64,000 nucleotides of DNA from Coniella vitis (GCA_011317545.1 WUJK01000001.1:1302001-1366000), one strand, 5' to 3'; shown: positions 48,533 through 59,494, counted from the first letter of the stretch. Notes: generated by a model not told the origin, from the sequence alone. Made by a program: numbers and translations.

Positions 48533-49013
48533 TATAATAATCCTTACCTAAGTCCCGGATTCTAGAAATACCTATAAGTTATATATTAATAGGAGGGGGA
48601 AATATACTTTTAAGTCTTCGTACGTTTCTATATAATATTAAGTATTATAAGAGATTAAGAGGGATTACCCTATTATATAAAATAATACTTAGATTTATAA
48701 CTAAAGACTATAAGGAAAACTATCTAATAGCTAGGGAATCTATTATCCTTATATCCTTCCGTTATTCTCTTATCTATAGCAAATATAGATCCTTAGATTA
48801 TTAGGAGCGATAGGAGCGTTGGATTATTTGGATTACTTAGATTATTATCGCTCTAACTGCCTTAGTTATCCTGATAATCCAACCCTAACCCTAGGTTATA
48901 CTATCCTTGCGTATCCTTATATAAGGGATCTTATCGGTCCGTTGTAGTCCCGATTCCTGGTGCTATGTTGCGTTGGCCTGTTCTTGTGACCTGCATGGGG
49001 CTGGGTTATAACA
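48533..49013 (-). repeat. H1 5' LTR (481 bp), right edge almost free of RIP
   Basis: Partner of 4611-5091: same length and same GGAGCGATAGGAGCG cassette. From about 48820 to 49013 CA and TG dinucleotides are retained (e.g. CCTGCATGGGGCTGGG), showing the native LTR sequence ending GGTTATAACA. Confidence 0.92.
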
Positions 49014-49018
49014 CCAAC
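49014..49018. repeat. Target-site duplication CCAAC, right copy
   Basis: Matches 4606-4610 directly outside the opposite LTR. Confidence 0.88.
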
Positions 49019-49626
49019 AGTCTCCAGTAAAGGTCCACAAAGATCCTCCAAGCTGGAGGCTTCTTATGAAAATACAACCCGGGGTCGGGATCCCTGCCGC
49101 GGCAATAGTGGGTATGTTGGCAAGTTAGGTAGTCGTCCGCCACGAAAGATCTCCTGCCACAGAAGGTCGCCAAGAACAGCCCCGAGAAGACAAGGCCGTA
49201 TCCATGGGATTAGTTGGTCTATTGGAATCACATTCAGACCTATCATCACTGTGAAAGACACATGACCCAGAGCTTACTATAAGCGAGCTATATGCTCCCA
49301 TTTGCCGTAGTCAGTCATTATATAACCAGACGACGCTGCAGGCTCGCTACACACGACACCAACTCCATCCTGACTGTATCCAAATTATCAAGTCCGTTCA
49401 TAAACGAAAGAAAGTTTTCTTAAAGTTTTATGCTCTGTGCGGACGTGTTTATTGTTTTGCCCTTGATCCCTTAGGGTTCTTGCCGCCCAGCTGCCTTGTA
49501 TCTGCCTACAGGTTCTTAATGCCAGCTCCCCAAATACAATAATCAAAGGTACAGCTTTCAAGGAACTTGGTATCTTTCTCAATCGCAACCTCTCCCAGCC
49601 TGCAAAACAACGCACAACTTGGAATC
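49019..49626. other. Unique intergenic DNA between the repeat cluster and the P450 gene
   Basis: Normal composition, no RIP signature, no supportable gene. It is the 3' flank of the P450 gene. Confidence 0.6.
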
Positions 49627-51557
49627 CTAAGCCCTATCTCTGCGCCTTATCCTGAAAGGCACCTTGCCGGCCGGGTGCGATACGCCACCACCGAACCCGT
49701 TGAGCGTAAGGTCTTCTCGCACATCTTTGCCCTTGTCTGATATCTCGCAGTCAAACAGGGTTACAAAAAGAGCTGTAGTGAGGAGAATCTGACGTTTAGC
49801 AAAGTGTCGACCAGGACATTGTCGCGGCCCGCCCCCGTACGGAACCCAGGAGCCGTCGAGCCCCTTGGTTGAGAACATCGGAGTATAATCGGACGAATCC
49901 TGCGGCTGTTCATCGTTTTCGTTATTGCATGATGCATACCTGAGAAATCTTGCCGGCCAGAACTGGTCGACAGGGTGTTTTGAGTTTGCCTTGGTGCTCC
50001 ACACTTCGGGGTCCATGTGTGCCACCGTCGTGGACGTGACAATAGTCTTACGTTTCGGGATAATGTAGCCTCTGATGTTCATGTCCACCCTGTCTGCCAT
50101 TCTGATGATGTAAAAGTGCATCCGGAGACGTAAGGTCTCGGCATAGATGGCCTGGAGTAGCGGCAAGCGCAGCAATTGGTCGATATCAAATCGGATTCGA
50201 CTGTCGCTGCGTTGAAGCACACAGGCATCCAGCTCTGCCCTCACTTGGCTGAGCAGCTCTGGGTCGCGATATATCTCAAAGACGGTCCATGAAGCAGCAG
50301 TAATGGAGTTTCTTGCACTATTTGCCAGAAGGATTACTCAGTTTCAAATTCGAATGGTCAAAGAGTTAAGGAATATGCAGGCCATAAAAGGGAAGAAGCT
50401 TACGCCCATATCGCTCCAAAGTCCTCAGACGCGATGGCGGTGTGGTCGAAACCGTCCATCTCGAGGAACATCTCCTGTCTTTCTCGAAAGAAGCTGCTTC
50501 CCCAGTATGGGTCATCGCCGTCGACTCCGACGGCAGATTCGTCGAAATGCTCTCTAGCGTGTCGCTGCCAGACCTTGACCGCGTCTAAGACTTTGCTCCG
50601 AGCTGCATAGGCTCTCGGAGCGAGGAACCAAGGAAGGCCTACATCCAATGAGGTTAGCTCTGCTCCGTTAATGTACTTGTGTAATTTCAAGCTTAACCTA
50701 CCCTGGAGATATTTTTGCAGATTGCGATCAAATACCCAAAAGTCCTGTAAAAAGCTTGGATTTAAGCGCAGCAGATGAGGACCACACAAAGCATTAACCG
50801 TTGCGATCGTGGTTTCATCTCCAACCAACTTCATCAGGTCGCCTCGAGGCTCCCAGCTGGATCCTATACTATCGCATAGGGTGTCTAGCTGCTTGGTAAT
50901 ATTATTCGCGAATCGGTTCCAGAACGGCGAGAAGCCTTTTCCTTCCAGGAATCGTAACATTGTCTGGTACACGCGATAGTCAACGCGATTTCGAGCCTCC
51001 ACACGGCTGTCTGGGTGTGGCACGTGGCCCCCTCCAGAGTCATCTTTGTCATAGAGACTCAGTGCTCTAGATGGCAAACCGAAAGCGTATCCAAGAGCAA
51101 ACTTGGCAAAGGGGGTGGACGTGCAAGCCCAGGATTTCTTGAACAGGGCTTTGACATTCTCCGACCCGCGCACCACGTAGAACTCCTCGTGAAGAATTTT
51201 AACCCTCGCTGGATGCGAACTCTGGAAAAAGTTACTTGTAACACAGTCAGCAGGAGAAACTCAGAAGTACGCTATAAACGATCCTTGGCAAAGAACGTGT
51301 GCTTACTTAGGGTTTAAGACAAAGGCTTTCGGCTCCCAAAGGTACGTCAAGGGCAAACTTCCCAGTAAAGGAAAGACGTAGGGGAATGTCCAAGGAGCCT
51401 TTTCAACGTCGTCACGCTTGTTGTACTTGACGAAGTTGTCGCGCTTGGTAGTATACCGACGCCAGATCAGGGCGATCAGAAGTAGGAAAAGAGCTCCCAG
51501 GTTAGCACCGCGCGTCGTAAGATCGCCATCCATTGCCCCCAAAGAAGTGGTCTGCAT
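49627..51557 (-). CDS. Cytochrome P450 monooxygenase (585 aa, three exons)
   Basis: Minus-strand exons 51557-51307, 51219-50404 and 50317-49627; introns of 87 bp (GTAAGC...AG) and 86 bp (GTAAGC...TAG). Phases close to 585 aa. An N-terminal membrane anchor (LGALFLLLIALIW, about residues 19-31) is followed by basic residues, so it is an ER-bound microsomal P450. The K-helix ExxR is E416-T-L-R419, then the P-x-R-F motif (near 475-478). The heme loop is YGGGPRQCPGRHFAK with thiolate Cys523. The I-helix reads A-I-W-A-A-R-N-S-I-T-A-A-S-W: it lacks the usual AGxxT and has the Asn-containing form seen in the CYP7/CYP8-like group, so oxygen activation may differ from standard monooxygenation. Family precedent: sterol or fatty-acid-type hydroxylases/isomerases; the substrate here is unknown. 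At 585 residues it is somewhat long for a P450. Confidence 0.92.
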
Positions 51558-52849
51558 CCTATAGGTTTGGCTTGGCTGAACCTGATTATCAAGTGTGATA
51601 TACGTAGACTGCTTTGACGTACGAGATATCCTTGAGCTGATCTGATATAATCCGAATGGACAGCTGAGCAGGTGGGGTCCAATATTTCAGCACTCAGCTC
51701 AGCCTCAGTCTAAGCCTTGATGAGCGGCGTGCTAATTGATGACTGCAGGACCCGCCGGTGCTGCTACAATGGATAGAGTAGGTACGCCACGCCTCTGAAC
51801 CGTGCCTTCTGGCAGTGCTGTAGCCTCAGAGAATGCAGCACGAATCACACCAGATAACGTGTTACAAAACGAGCTTTCTGTTGGGAAGAGAGCCTACACC
51901 AGGAATGTTGGGTATGAAGAGCCAATAGAATCACGTCCTCCAACTTGAATGTAACTGTAGGGTTACATAGAAATGTGATAGTTCTGCAGCTACTTCACAC
52001 AATGGAACCATACCACCCACTGAGGGGCCTGTTCATCACGGGCAAAAGCTCGAAGCCGCCTAGCGTGCTAAGGTACCTGGCTACATACCAGTCTTGCAGG
52101 AAGGTCACAGGCCTTTTAAAAGATAAGTAGCTTGTGTTCTCTTGGAATTTTGTAGCCCTGAACCCGTTCATGCAGCTAGAAATACACATGGTGGGCATAT
52201 TAATCGATTTTGTAACCATGCTACTGTTGTGACGATGGTGTAGCGTAGCTGAAATGCTCACTATCCTATAACATACTTGATGAAAGTAGGCAAGACCTGA
52301 ATCCCCACGGTTATTCAGATCAGAATCCATCATGATGGGTTTTGGGCCGTATTGCGTGGGACGACGAGACATTGTAGCACGGATTGCATTCAGAGGAAAA
52401 AGGCGAAAAGATACTAAATACATACTGGCTCCCCCCACTCATAGCGGCTGACGGGCTACTGACAGACGAAAATAGAAACTTACATGCCACATTCAAAGCT
52501 GACCCTATATGCATGGCTTCATGCAGCCTTGCCATAAACTTTGCATGTTCTACTTCACACTGATGGGACGTTTAGATTTTACACCAGTCCCAGATAGGGA
52601 GTCTGCATTATTACATCATGAACCAGTACTTATAATAAACACCTCCAGGACTCAAAACCCAAATACTCTATTTAGGGCGAAGATTCGACAACTATAAAGA
52701 TGTAATTGTCTCATGCGGTACGTAGCTCGTATTTAACATTTCTTGTCATCTGAATATCCGCTTTCAGCCCTGTAGTTGATCACTAGGGTCTGCGATTCTT
52801 TACTTGCTTATTGCTTCCATCCTCTCTGTTGGCTTCCGTCCAAAAGATC
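51558..52849. other. Unique intergenic DNA, divergent promoter region of the P450 and Pth11-like genes
   Basis: The two flanking genes diverge from here, so both promoters should lie inside. No gene is supported; one 147-codon minus-strand frame (51995-52438) shows no domain and no coding-like composition. No striking regulatory repeat seen. Confidence 0.55.
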
Positions 52850-54302
52850 ATGGATACCAGCCTGAGTGCCCAAGAAGCTCAAGGGATTATCGAGTCATCC
52901 GGCCAGATTCCCATGCACGCTTTCCAAGTATGGCTTGCCATCATCACCTACATCATGCAAACTCTTTCTCTAGCCATCCATAACTGATTGTCTTGAAATT
53001 TACAGGTGACGATTGGAGTCTTCACCGGCTTGGCACTCGGCTCCTTTGTTGCACGCATGATCATACGGCTCAGGTATCACAAGCAGCTACGACTTGATGA
53101 CGCATTTCTCATCTTTGCCGTCGCTTCTTTATGCGCCGCTACAGGTATTCTTTACGACATCTGTTATTTTCTCTACCTGCACTCCGCCGCCCTGCTCGCC
53201 CCTGAGGTTCTGCCCGAGGTCCTCGCACACTATGAAGAGCTGCTCGGACTCCATAGGAAGGTATTTCCTTTCTTGGCCCTGTCATGGACCACGACATTTG
53301 CCGTTAAAGGGTGCTTCTTAGCATTCATGCGCCCACTCACAAGGCAGATATCGAGAGTGATCAATTGGTACTACTGGTTCGTCGTGGGCTTCTCCATTGT
53401 AGCCTGGGCTTATTGTGTCGTGGATCCATTCATTATCTGCCCATACTTTGGCGCAGACTCTAGTATGTACCTCTCATCCTCAGCCATAAGCGTAACGACG
53501 TCCGGAGTCTTGCTAAATAAAATAGTCCAATGCTTTACTTCTAGTGTGGACGGCAGAAAGACACTGGGCCTGACTGCACTGGTTACTGTCTTAGATATAC
53601 TATCTGATATCATGGGTAAGGGGTCTTTTATTACAGTGCAGCCCTATACTAGAGTCTTTTTGCTATGCAAGCTAACGTTCATCCCCCGCCGAGGGACGGA
53701 CAGTCGTCAGTATTCCCATAATTATCCTTAAGGGCTCGCTCCTGAGTCGGTCCACCAAAATCGGCTTGTCGATCTTCTTTGGCATCTCTGTCTTTATGAC
53801 AATTTGCGCAATTGCCAGAATATCCGGTTTTTATTATCAAGGGGTCGAGGACGACGTCTGGGAGTTCTTCTGGCAGCAGGTTGAGGGTGCGGTGGCCGTT
53901 ATAATGGCCTCCATCACGGCATTTCGTACGCTCTTTGTCAAACAACAAACCGATGCCAGTGATACAGCACCCCCGACCCCTATGGGTAGCTTCCTACATC
54001 GCCTCCTAAAGCGCTTCCGCTCCTCCGGGAGCGCTGAGAAGGGCGCCAACGAGCTACCGAGCTATACTGCAGGGTTCGAGGACGGCCGCCCCATAATCAA
54101 GTTACCAAAGATGCCATCGCCAGTCTTCACTGGTCTGCGCACCTTTGTGTGGAGGATTAACGGCGCCGGTGCCGGCGACACTACACTCGCCACCATGGAA
54201 TCCGTATTCGATAGTTCCGAGACGGACTATCATATCGCTCTCAAGGCCCACATGAATCTTTACAGTTTCAACACCTCTTCGAATGGCCGGCCTTCGGGTT
54301 GA
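52850..54302 (+). CDS. Integral membrane protein with fungal rhodopsin-like domain (Pth11-like, 428 aa)
   Basis: Exons 52850-52927, 53006-53615 and 53704-54302, with introns of 78 bp (GTATGG...CAG, CTGA branch) and 88 bp (GTAAGG...CAG, CTAAC branch). Together they give 428 aa. A short extracellular N-terminus without a CFEM cysteine domain is followed by about seven to eight hydrophobic segments (e.g. VFTGLALGSFVARMII; FLIFAVASLCAATGILYDI; FVVGFSIVAWAYCVV; IGLSIFFGISVF). An L-D-D-A-F motif follows TM1, as in the family, and D-I-x-S-D-I lies before TM6. The C-terminal tail (about 120 residues) is hydrophilic and Ser/Pro-rich. The family includes Pth11 of the rice blast fungus (surface sensing), but most members are uncharacterised; ligand and signalling are unknown here. 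Confidence 0.9.
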
Positions 54303-56078
54303 TCTTCTCATCATAACGCAGACAGGAGAATGTATATACAATAGCTATTGATTCTCACGATAAACGTGCTTTACAATGGCATCAATGGCGAGGCGGAGCG
54401 TCCACAGTGGACGGCTGATTGGGTCGAATGGATATACATACATATGCTCAATTATATTACATGAAAGCATCCTCTGAACTCGTGCAGTATGGCCATTATC
54501 CAGACTATAGCTACGCAGTAATGTTTAAGACCTCAAATACCTTCGCCCTTAGCTGAAGCTACGGGCCAACAAGCTTCATAAAAGCCGCGCTTGTACAGTA
54601 AGTACAGTAAGTACAGTAAGTATCCAAGAGTTCTTGACAGTTTGCAACCTCCTACATGAGCCCATTGAAACTCTACATAATGATGCTGTTATCATAAAAT
54701 ATCCAGATTACTGAGAGTTCCGTTTATCAATGTATCTGGTGTATAAATACCTGACAAGAATGACTTATGGATAAGTGGTCTAAATAGGAAGTTTATCAAA
54801 TACGTTCAATATTTCTAAAAAGAATATAATCTCAAAATCGAAAGAAGAAGTATCCTAAAGATTGACGAGCGTGTAACTTGTCAGCGTTCGGTATAGGAAC
54901 CACTCCAATTACCACGATAGATAGGTGTTCATAGAATCGATATAAAAGATAATGCAATAGACATTAACATTGTAGTAACCAACGATTGAGTGTTTTGGAA
55001 AGAGGAGAAAAGCAATATTATATATTCAAATACGATTTTTTGTATCCCATAAAAGTTTCCTGCTTCATATCCATTCTCTTGGAATTTACAGTAGCATTTA
55101 AAATACTAGAGTGTTAATGAGATATTGAGGAGAATTACTATCAGGAGCTTGAAATCACAGGACTTTAAAGTAGCTATATCTCTGCTTTTTATATTTTAAC
55201 CCAGTTTTCTGTTAATACTACCCGTTAGTAATTTCTATCTAAGCTTCTTTTCTATAACGCTTCCAAACAAAGTAGCTTCCACGCAATATCGGCGTAAGAG
55301 AAACTCAAACATATAATTTGCTGTTCACATCGGATGAAAAGGAGAGAAGGGAGTTTCAGTAAATTTGGATAACTGATCCTAATTCAATTGGCTTTGACTT
55401 GAATATAGCCTTGATTACTCGCCAACTAATAACGGGGTGCCTCTTCGTCAGTTCCGCGTCTTTACGCGGTCCATATCATTGACTCCACTTCAGTAAGAGT
55501 ACTGTAAACTCTGTATTGAGCCAGACAGTGGGCCCGAACAGCGAAAATGGTCGGTGGCAATGCGAATGTGACTGCAGGCCACCCGAATTGGATTCCATCT
55601 GTCAGTTATCTTCTGATTTACAGCACTGACAGGTTTGGATGCTTTTTCGTTTATATTGAGTGTGCAAGAGGAACATATGTTCCATGGAGTGTAATGGGCA
55701 ATAAGTGAAGTCAAGCAGGGCCAAAAAGTAAACAGAAAAACCACCCATAGAATCCCTTGCAGCATATTGCCTGCAAACGGACCCCTCTGGAGCTGATCGG
55801 GATGGAAAAAAGCATGTCGTTTACGGAAGGCCATTCTATGGAGCATACCACAATAGATATATGCTGTCGTTGGGCGGGCTATCCCCACGTGGTCCACTTA
55901 CATCAAGCCCGAGAATAATACCATTGGATAAGCTACGCTTGGGACGTAGGTTCGACATGTCATAAACGGATCATATTATCAAACCGTCCCGAATTAGGCC
56001 TCGTAGGTGTTCAGGACATGTAAAGATCCAATGGAATGATTTCAGGCCGAATATGTCTCGATGTCGATAAGCAACTAT
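54303..56078. other. AT-rich unique intergenic DNA with a 9-bp tandem repeat
   Basis: No gene is supported. About three copies of GTACAGTAA lie at 54593-54620. The sequence retains CA/TG, so it is not RIPed. A 135-codon minus-strand frame (55490-55897) has no recognisable domain and is not called. Confidence 0.55.
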
Positions 56079-56986
56079 CTAGATGTGCGCTAGCATGAAA
56101 TATTTCCATGGATAATAGTACTTCTCGTCATCTACCGGATCAATAACCAAGGGAAGGTACTGCGTGTGCCACTCTTCCTGATGAGCGTCCTCGAAAACGC
56201 CTCGAGTGAAAAGTCCCACTGTTCGAGCTTTGCAGTACTCCCAATACCAGGGGTACCATCCAGATTGACCGAAATCAATGATTGCGGTTACTCGAGGGTT
56301 AGGACCGGCAGAAAGAAGGATATTGGGAGGGCAGAGATCGTTGTGCGTGAACACTATCTCCTCGGGACCTTGGATCTGGATATGGTGGGCCTTATGGAAG
56401 GCTTCCCAAGCGTTCGGGCCAAGGAAGGGCTTCGGATCTCGATACAAAAAGACATCATTCAACTGTCGCTTGCCGATGCTGCCTATTGATTTTATGTTAT
56501 ATCTCTAAGTCCGCCACAATGGGGCTAGATAGAATGAAGTTTCTTACCAATATATACGTCTTCATCGGTTGGCGCCAGAACCTTTCGCCATGTCTGGACC
56601 ATACATTTCAGTTCAGCACAGACCTGTCTCCTTTCCGTCTCATTAAGGCTGGCGAATCTTTGTTGTAGAGTCTCGCCTTCTATCAATTCCATGTATAAGA
56701 AGGTGTCATCTCCGTCCTGAGCCCATCCAAACACTTCTGGTATAGGAATACAATGCTGTTGCAATCGTTTGTGCAAGAAGATTTGAGTCTCGATCTCCGC
56801 TATACTGACATCACTCCCGTATTTCACAAGGAGCTGAAGCGAAGGGATTGGGACTGGGACTCGCCGACGGGTGCCATGTCGGTGGCCTGCTGCCTCGTAC
56901 AAAGATCGAACTTCTCCCGGCGAAGGGAGGCCGGCGGCTCTTTTCTCGATGAAAAAGCTGGATTCGGGAAACGTGATCATTGGCAT
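56079..56986 (-). CDS. APH-type phosphotransferase family protein (280 aa, two exons)
   Basis: Exons 56986-56548 and 56482-56079, intron 65 bp (GTAAGA...TAG); phases close to 280 aa. The ATG at 56986 (MPMITFPESSFF) was chosen because family members start this way; an in-frame upstream ATG (57148) would add 54 unlikely residues. The N-lobe has L-V-K-Y-G (ATP-binding Lys) and an E-x-E segment. The hinge is F-L-Y-M-E-L-I-E-G. The catalytic Brenner motif H193-N-D195-L-C-P-P-N200 is intact, followed by I-I-D216-F-G for metal binding and the W-Y-P-W-Y-W-E-Y segment usual in fungal members. It resembles aminoglycoside/choline kinase-like proteins that are expanded in filamentous fungi. Active residues are all present, so it is likely a small-molecule kinase; the substrate is unknown. 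Confidence 0.88.
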
Positions 56987-57938
56987 TTTGTTCTTGGAGA
57001 CGTGATATCTAAGGGCGAGGCTGACGTCTTTGTAAAGGCCAGTGAATACTGGACGTCGACCGTGAATTTGATTGGATTGAAGTAGCACGTTGGTGATGGT
57101 GATTTGAAATGTTATTGCTGGGGATGTGAAAAATGGGGAGATGAGCATGGGTAGCTGGATGAGGAATGAGGTGATTTGTCGAGTTGCTCATTGGCTGTGC
57201 GGCTTTGATGCGGCAGCTTACGCGCAGCTGTAGGTTACCTAATGGGCACGCGCTTTTACCGTGTGGATGAGTGACTAGCGTTATCAACCTGCAACGATTG
57301 GTGGAATCTTCTATGTGGGGCATCCCCAGTCACATAACGCCTGGAAACCTTGAAGGAATCATCACTGAATAGAACGGCGTCTGGTCTGACTATAACAAAT
57401 GAAAAGGCCGGTAATTAAAATGCGTAGTAGTGCATTAGAGTTTTCACAATGCTTAGAAACTGCATTGATCAAGATCTAATACATGAGATGTGTCTGTTGT
57501 ACCACAATTCGATTCATGGCGCTTGGAAATTGGGTCTGACAGACTAGTATCAGAACAAAAGACTACTTGATAGCCTTGTTGGGCTTGATACATACCCATT
57601 GCATATATGAAAGGGGTCATTACTCCCATAAGATTTGAGAAGAAGATTCTATCAACGCCTGAGTAGTCTCTTCTCATGCTTCCTTGCTGTTGCGGCAGGC
57701 ACGCGCGGCGCGCTACACCTGCCTGCTGAGGAACTAGCTCAGATGAAGTAAACAAACAAACAGTACGGGATTGACGTATCAGAGTTAGATAGTTGTCCTT
57801 GCACACACATACAGAGTCGATCAACATTTGAAGCAACCCACTTTTCCCACGACGGACGTACGTTCCGACCATTGAGCCAACACTTACTCTACGCTTGCTC
57901 CATACAATCACCTACATATCCAAACCTTGCTTGATACA
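56987..57938. other. Intergenic DNA between the divergent APH-like and 196-aa genes
   Basis: No supportable gene. It holds both divergent promoters. A CT-rich, AT-rich mix lies directly before the ATG at 57939. The 152-codon minus-strand frame at 57453-57911 shows no domain. Confidence 0.5.
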
Positions 57939-58651
57939 ATGGGTCCTCCGCCCCCACAACCTCCCTCTTTCAAGACGCCGATCCAGGCGTCAGCTTCAAG
58001 TTCCCGGGCGACTCCTAAAGCGCCTGTTGTTTCTCCGAGTCGTCCTACTGGTTCAATGCTGATGGAGCTTATAACTTATAACGGATCGCCTTTCAAAGAT
58101 CACTGGGCATACTTCATGGCTTCCAGTACCAATTCTGACCTGGGTGTCTACATTCACGCGACCGGCAGTGTTCTGGGCGGCTTCGAACTTGAAATAAAGA
58201 GATCCTATGATCTTGTTCAAACGTACACGAAGCCAAGCAAGCGTCTTCTACTCCAGTGGATCGATGCAAAATTTGTCGACGAGGCGGCTATGCTTAATGA
58301 AGGAGAGTACAAACAAGACAGGCTCCCTGTCTGCGCTATCGAGCAGAGTCTTCTCAAAATCAAAGCCCCAGAGAAATCACTGCATTCAGCCAATAGATCT
58401 GTACGTAACAGCCAAAGACACTACATTTTAGCAAATAGCTCCCATTTCTTCCCCGTGATTATATAGGTTGCGTCACATAATCCCTGGAATCATTACTAAT
58501 AGAGCCAACGGTTTGAATACAGGATACGCCAACAAAGAAGGTCATACAACGAAACTGTCAGACTTGGATTGTTGAGGCAGCCGATCAGCTTGTCAGGGAC
58601 GGAATTCTCCATGCAGAAGTTGCCGAATTTCTGCATGCAATTGAACAATAG
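57939..58651 (+). CDS. Small conserved-looking hypothetical protein (196 aa, two exons)
   Basis: Exons 57939-58400 and 58523-58651. The 122-bp intron has a strong donor (GTACGT), a CTAAT branch point near 58496 and a TACAG acceptor, and both exons are in phase 0. The N-terminus (about 45 residues) is Pro/Ser-rich and probably disordered. A folded region follows (M-E-L-I-T-Y-N-G...G-G-F-E-L-E-I-K-R-S-Y-D-L). Exon 2 gives an amphipathic helical tail (W-I-V-E-A-A-D-Q-L-V...E-V-A-E-F-L-H-A-I) ending at TAG 58649. The helical exon 2 after a well-formed intron argues that the gene is real. No domain is recognised and no function is assigned. The ATG at 57939 is the first in frame. Confidence 0.7.
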
Positions 58652-59237
58652 CTTACTGAGGTTTTCCCAGCATCTATTATCATTGGATTCGCTCTGGTTC
58701 ATTGTCTACAAGATTGGAAGTCTATCACATTAGTTTATAAGTAGTACAATGCTCCCATTCCCACGTTGGGAATACATGTTCTAGCTACGATACGATTTCC
58801 TTACTTCTGAACTTTGCTTTTCGCAACGTAGTTGGCCTTGGGTCAAATGTTACCTTCCAAGCGCATAGATGTACATAAATTTTACAACCAATAACTTCAC
58901 TTTATTCAATGCTCACCAAACGATAAATCATTATTCTGGTCCAGGGCTCCTATATAATTGTTCTCTAATCAATAATTTAACAAAAGATGGGCATGGGGTG
59001 AGTCGCCGTTGGATAAATGCGTGTAGAGATAACGGACTGCCTTTAGTCCGTTATAACATGAATAGTATTATAGACTTACTAGCTATGTTGCCCCTAAAGG
59101 CTCGATGGTAGACCTAGGATGAACTTAAAATAATACACGTATGAGTCTTAATCTTACCGTAACCGATAGTTATGAACCCGCGAAACCATAGCAGCCTGGT
59201 GATATACTCAGCCCCACCGGCCTGCGATATACCTCTA
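58652..59237. other. Unique intergenic DNA before the second repeat cluster
   Basis: Normal dinucleotide use, no gene supported; small AT-rich frames only. Confidence 0.55.
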
Positions 59238-59494
59238 TGTTATGACCCATGAACATGCAGGTCACAGGAATAGGCCAGCGCAACCATATGCCAGCAAATC
59301 GGAACCTCAACGGACCGATGGGGATCTCTTATATAAGAATACAGAGTGGTATAATCAGGGTTAGGGTTGGATCACCTTAATAACTAAGATAGTTGGAGCG
59401 ATAATAATCCAAATAATCTAAATAAGCTAAAGCTCCTATCGCTCTAGGTAATCTAAGGATCTATACTTACTATAGATAGGAAACAATAGAAGGA
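59238..59494 (+). repeat. Truncated sense-oriented LTR (257 bp), interrupted by E5
   Basis: Begins with native, un-RIPed TGTTATGACCCATGAACATGCAGG, the sense start of this LTR family. It continues through a CTTATATAAG TATA-like box (about 59330) and CAGGGTTAGGGTTGGAT (59355-59371) into a GGAGCGATAATAATCC cassette like that of H1. It is cut at 59494 by the E5 LTR. The first 130 bases show almost no RIP; the remainder does. Confidence 0.82.

Larger units (their letters stand above)
4611..49013 (-). mobile_element. 44.4-kb composite nested retrotransposon insertion bounded by element H1
   Basis: The whole interval is bounded by two 481-bp LTRs of one subfamily (4611-5091 and 48533-49013), which share the same variable central cassette. 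It is flanked by the 5-bp duplication CCAAC. H1 is coded on the minus strand: its gag lies at 47816-48532 next to the right (5') LTR, and its integrase/chromodomain end lies at 5092-6831 next to the left (3') LTR. Everything between is later insertion and rearrangement: gypsy elements H2, E1, H4 and E2, a tandem LTR pair and two LINE copies. The left and right H1 pieces do not meet at one point (left stops in integrase, right stops in gag), so part of H1 has been lost. All of it is heavily RIPed and non-coding. Confidence 0.85.

Noticed and set aside
4611..49013. Centromere or subtelomere because of AT-richness and TTAGGG motifs
   Set aside because: Boundaries are a clean LTR pair with 5-bp duplication and intact genes on both sides; TTAGGG occurs only as a doublet inside LTRs.
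51995..52438. 147-codon minus-strand frame between P450 and Pth11-like gene
   Set aside because: No domain or coding signature; lies in a divergent promoter region.
55490..55897. 135-codon minus-strand frame
   Set aside because: No recognisable domain and no splice partners; left as intergenic.
57453..57911. 152-codon minus-strand frame upstream of the 196-aa gene
   Set aside because: Composition not protein-like and it overlaps the promoter of a better-supported gene.
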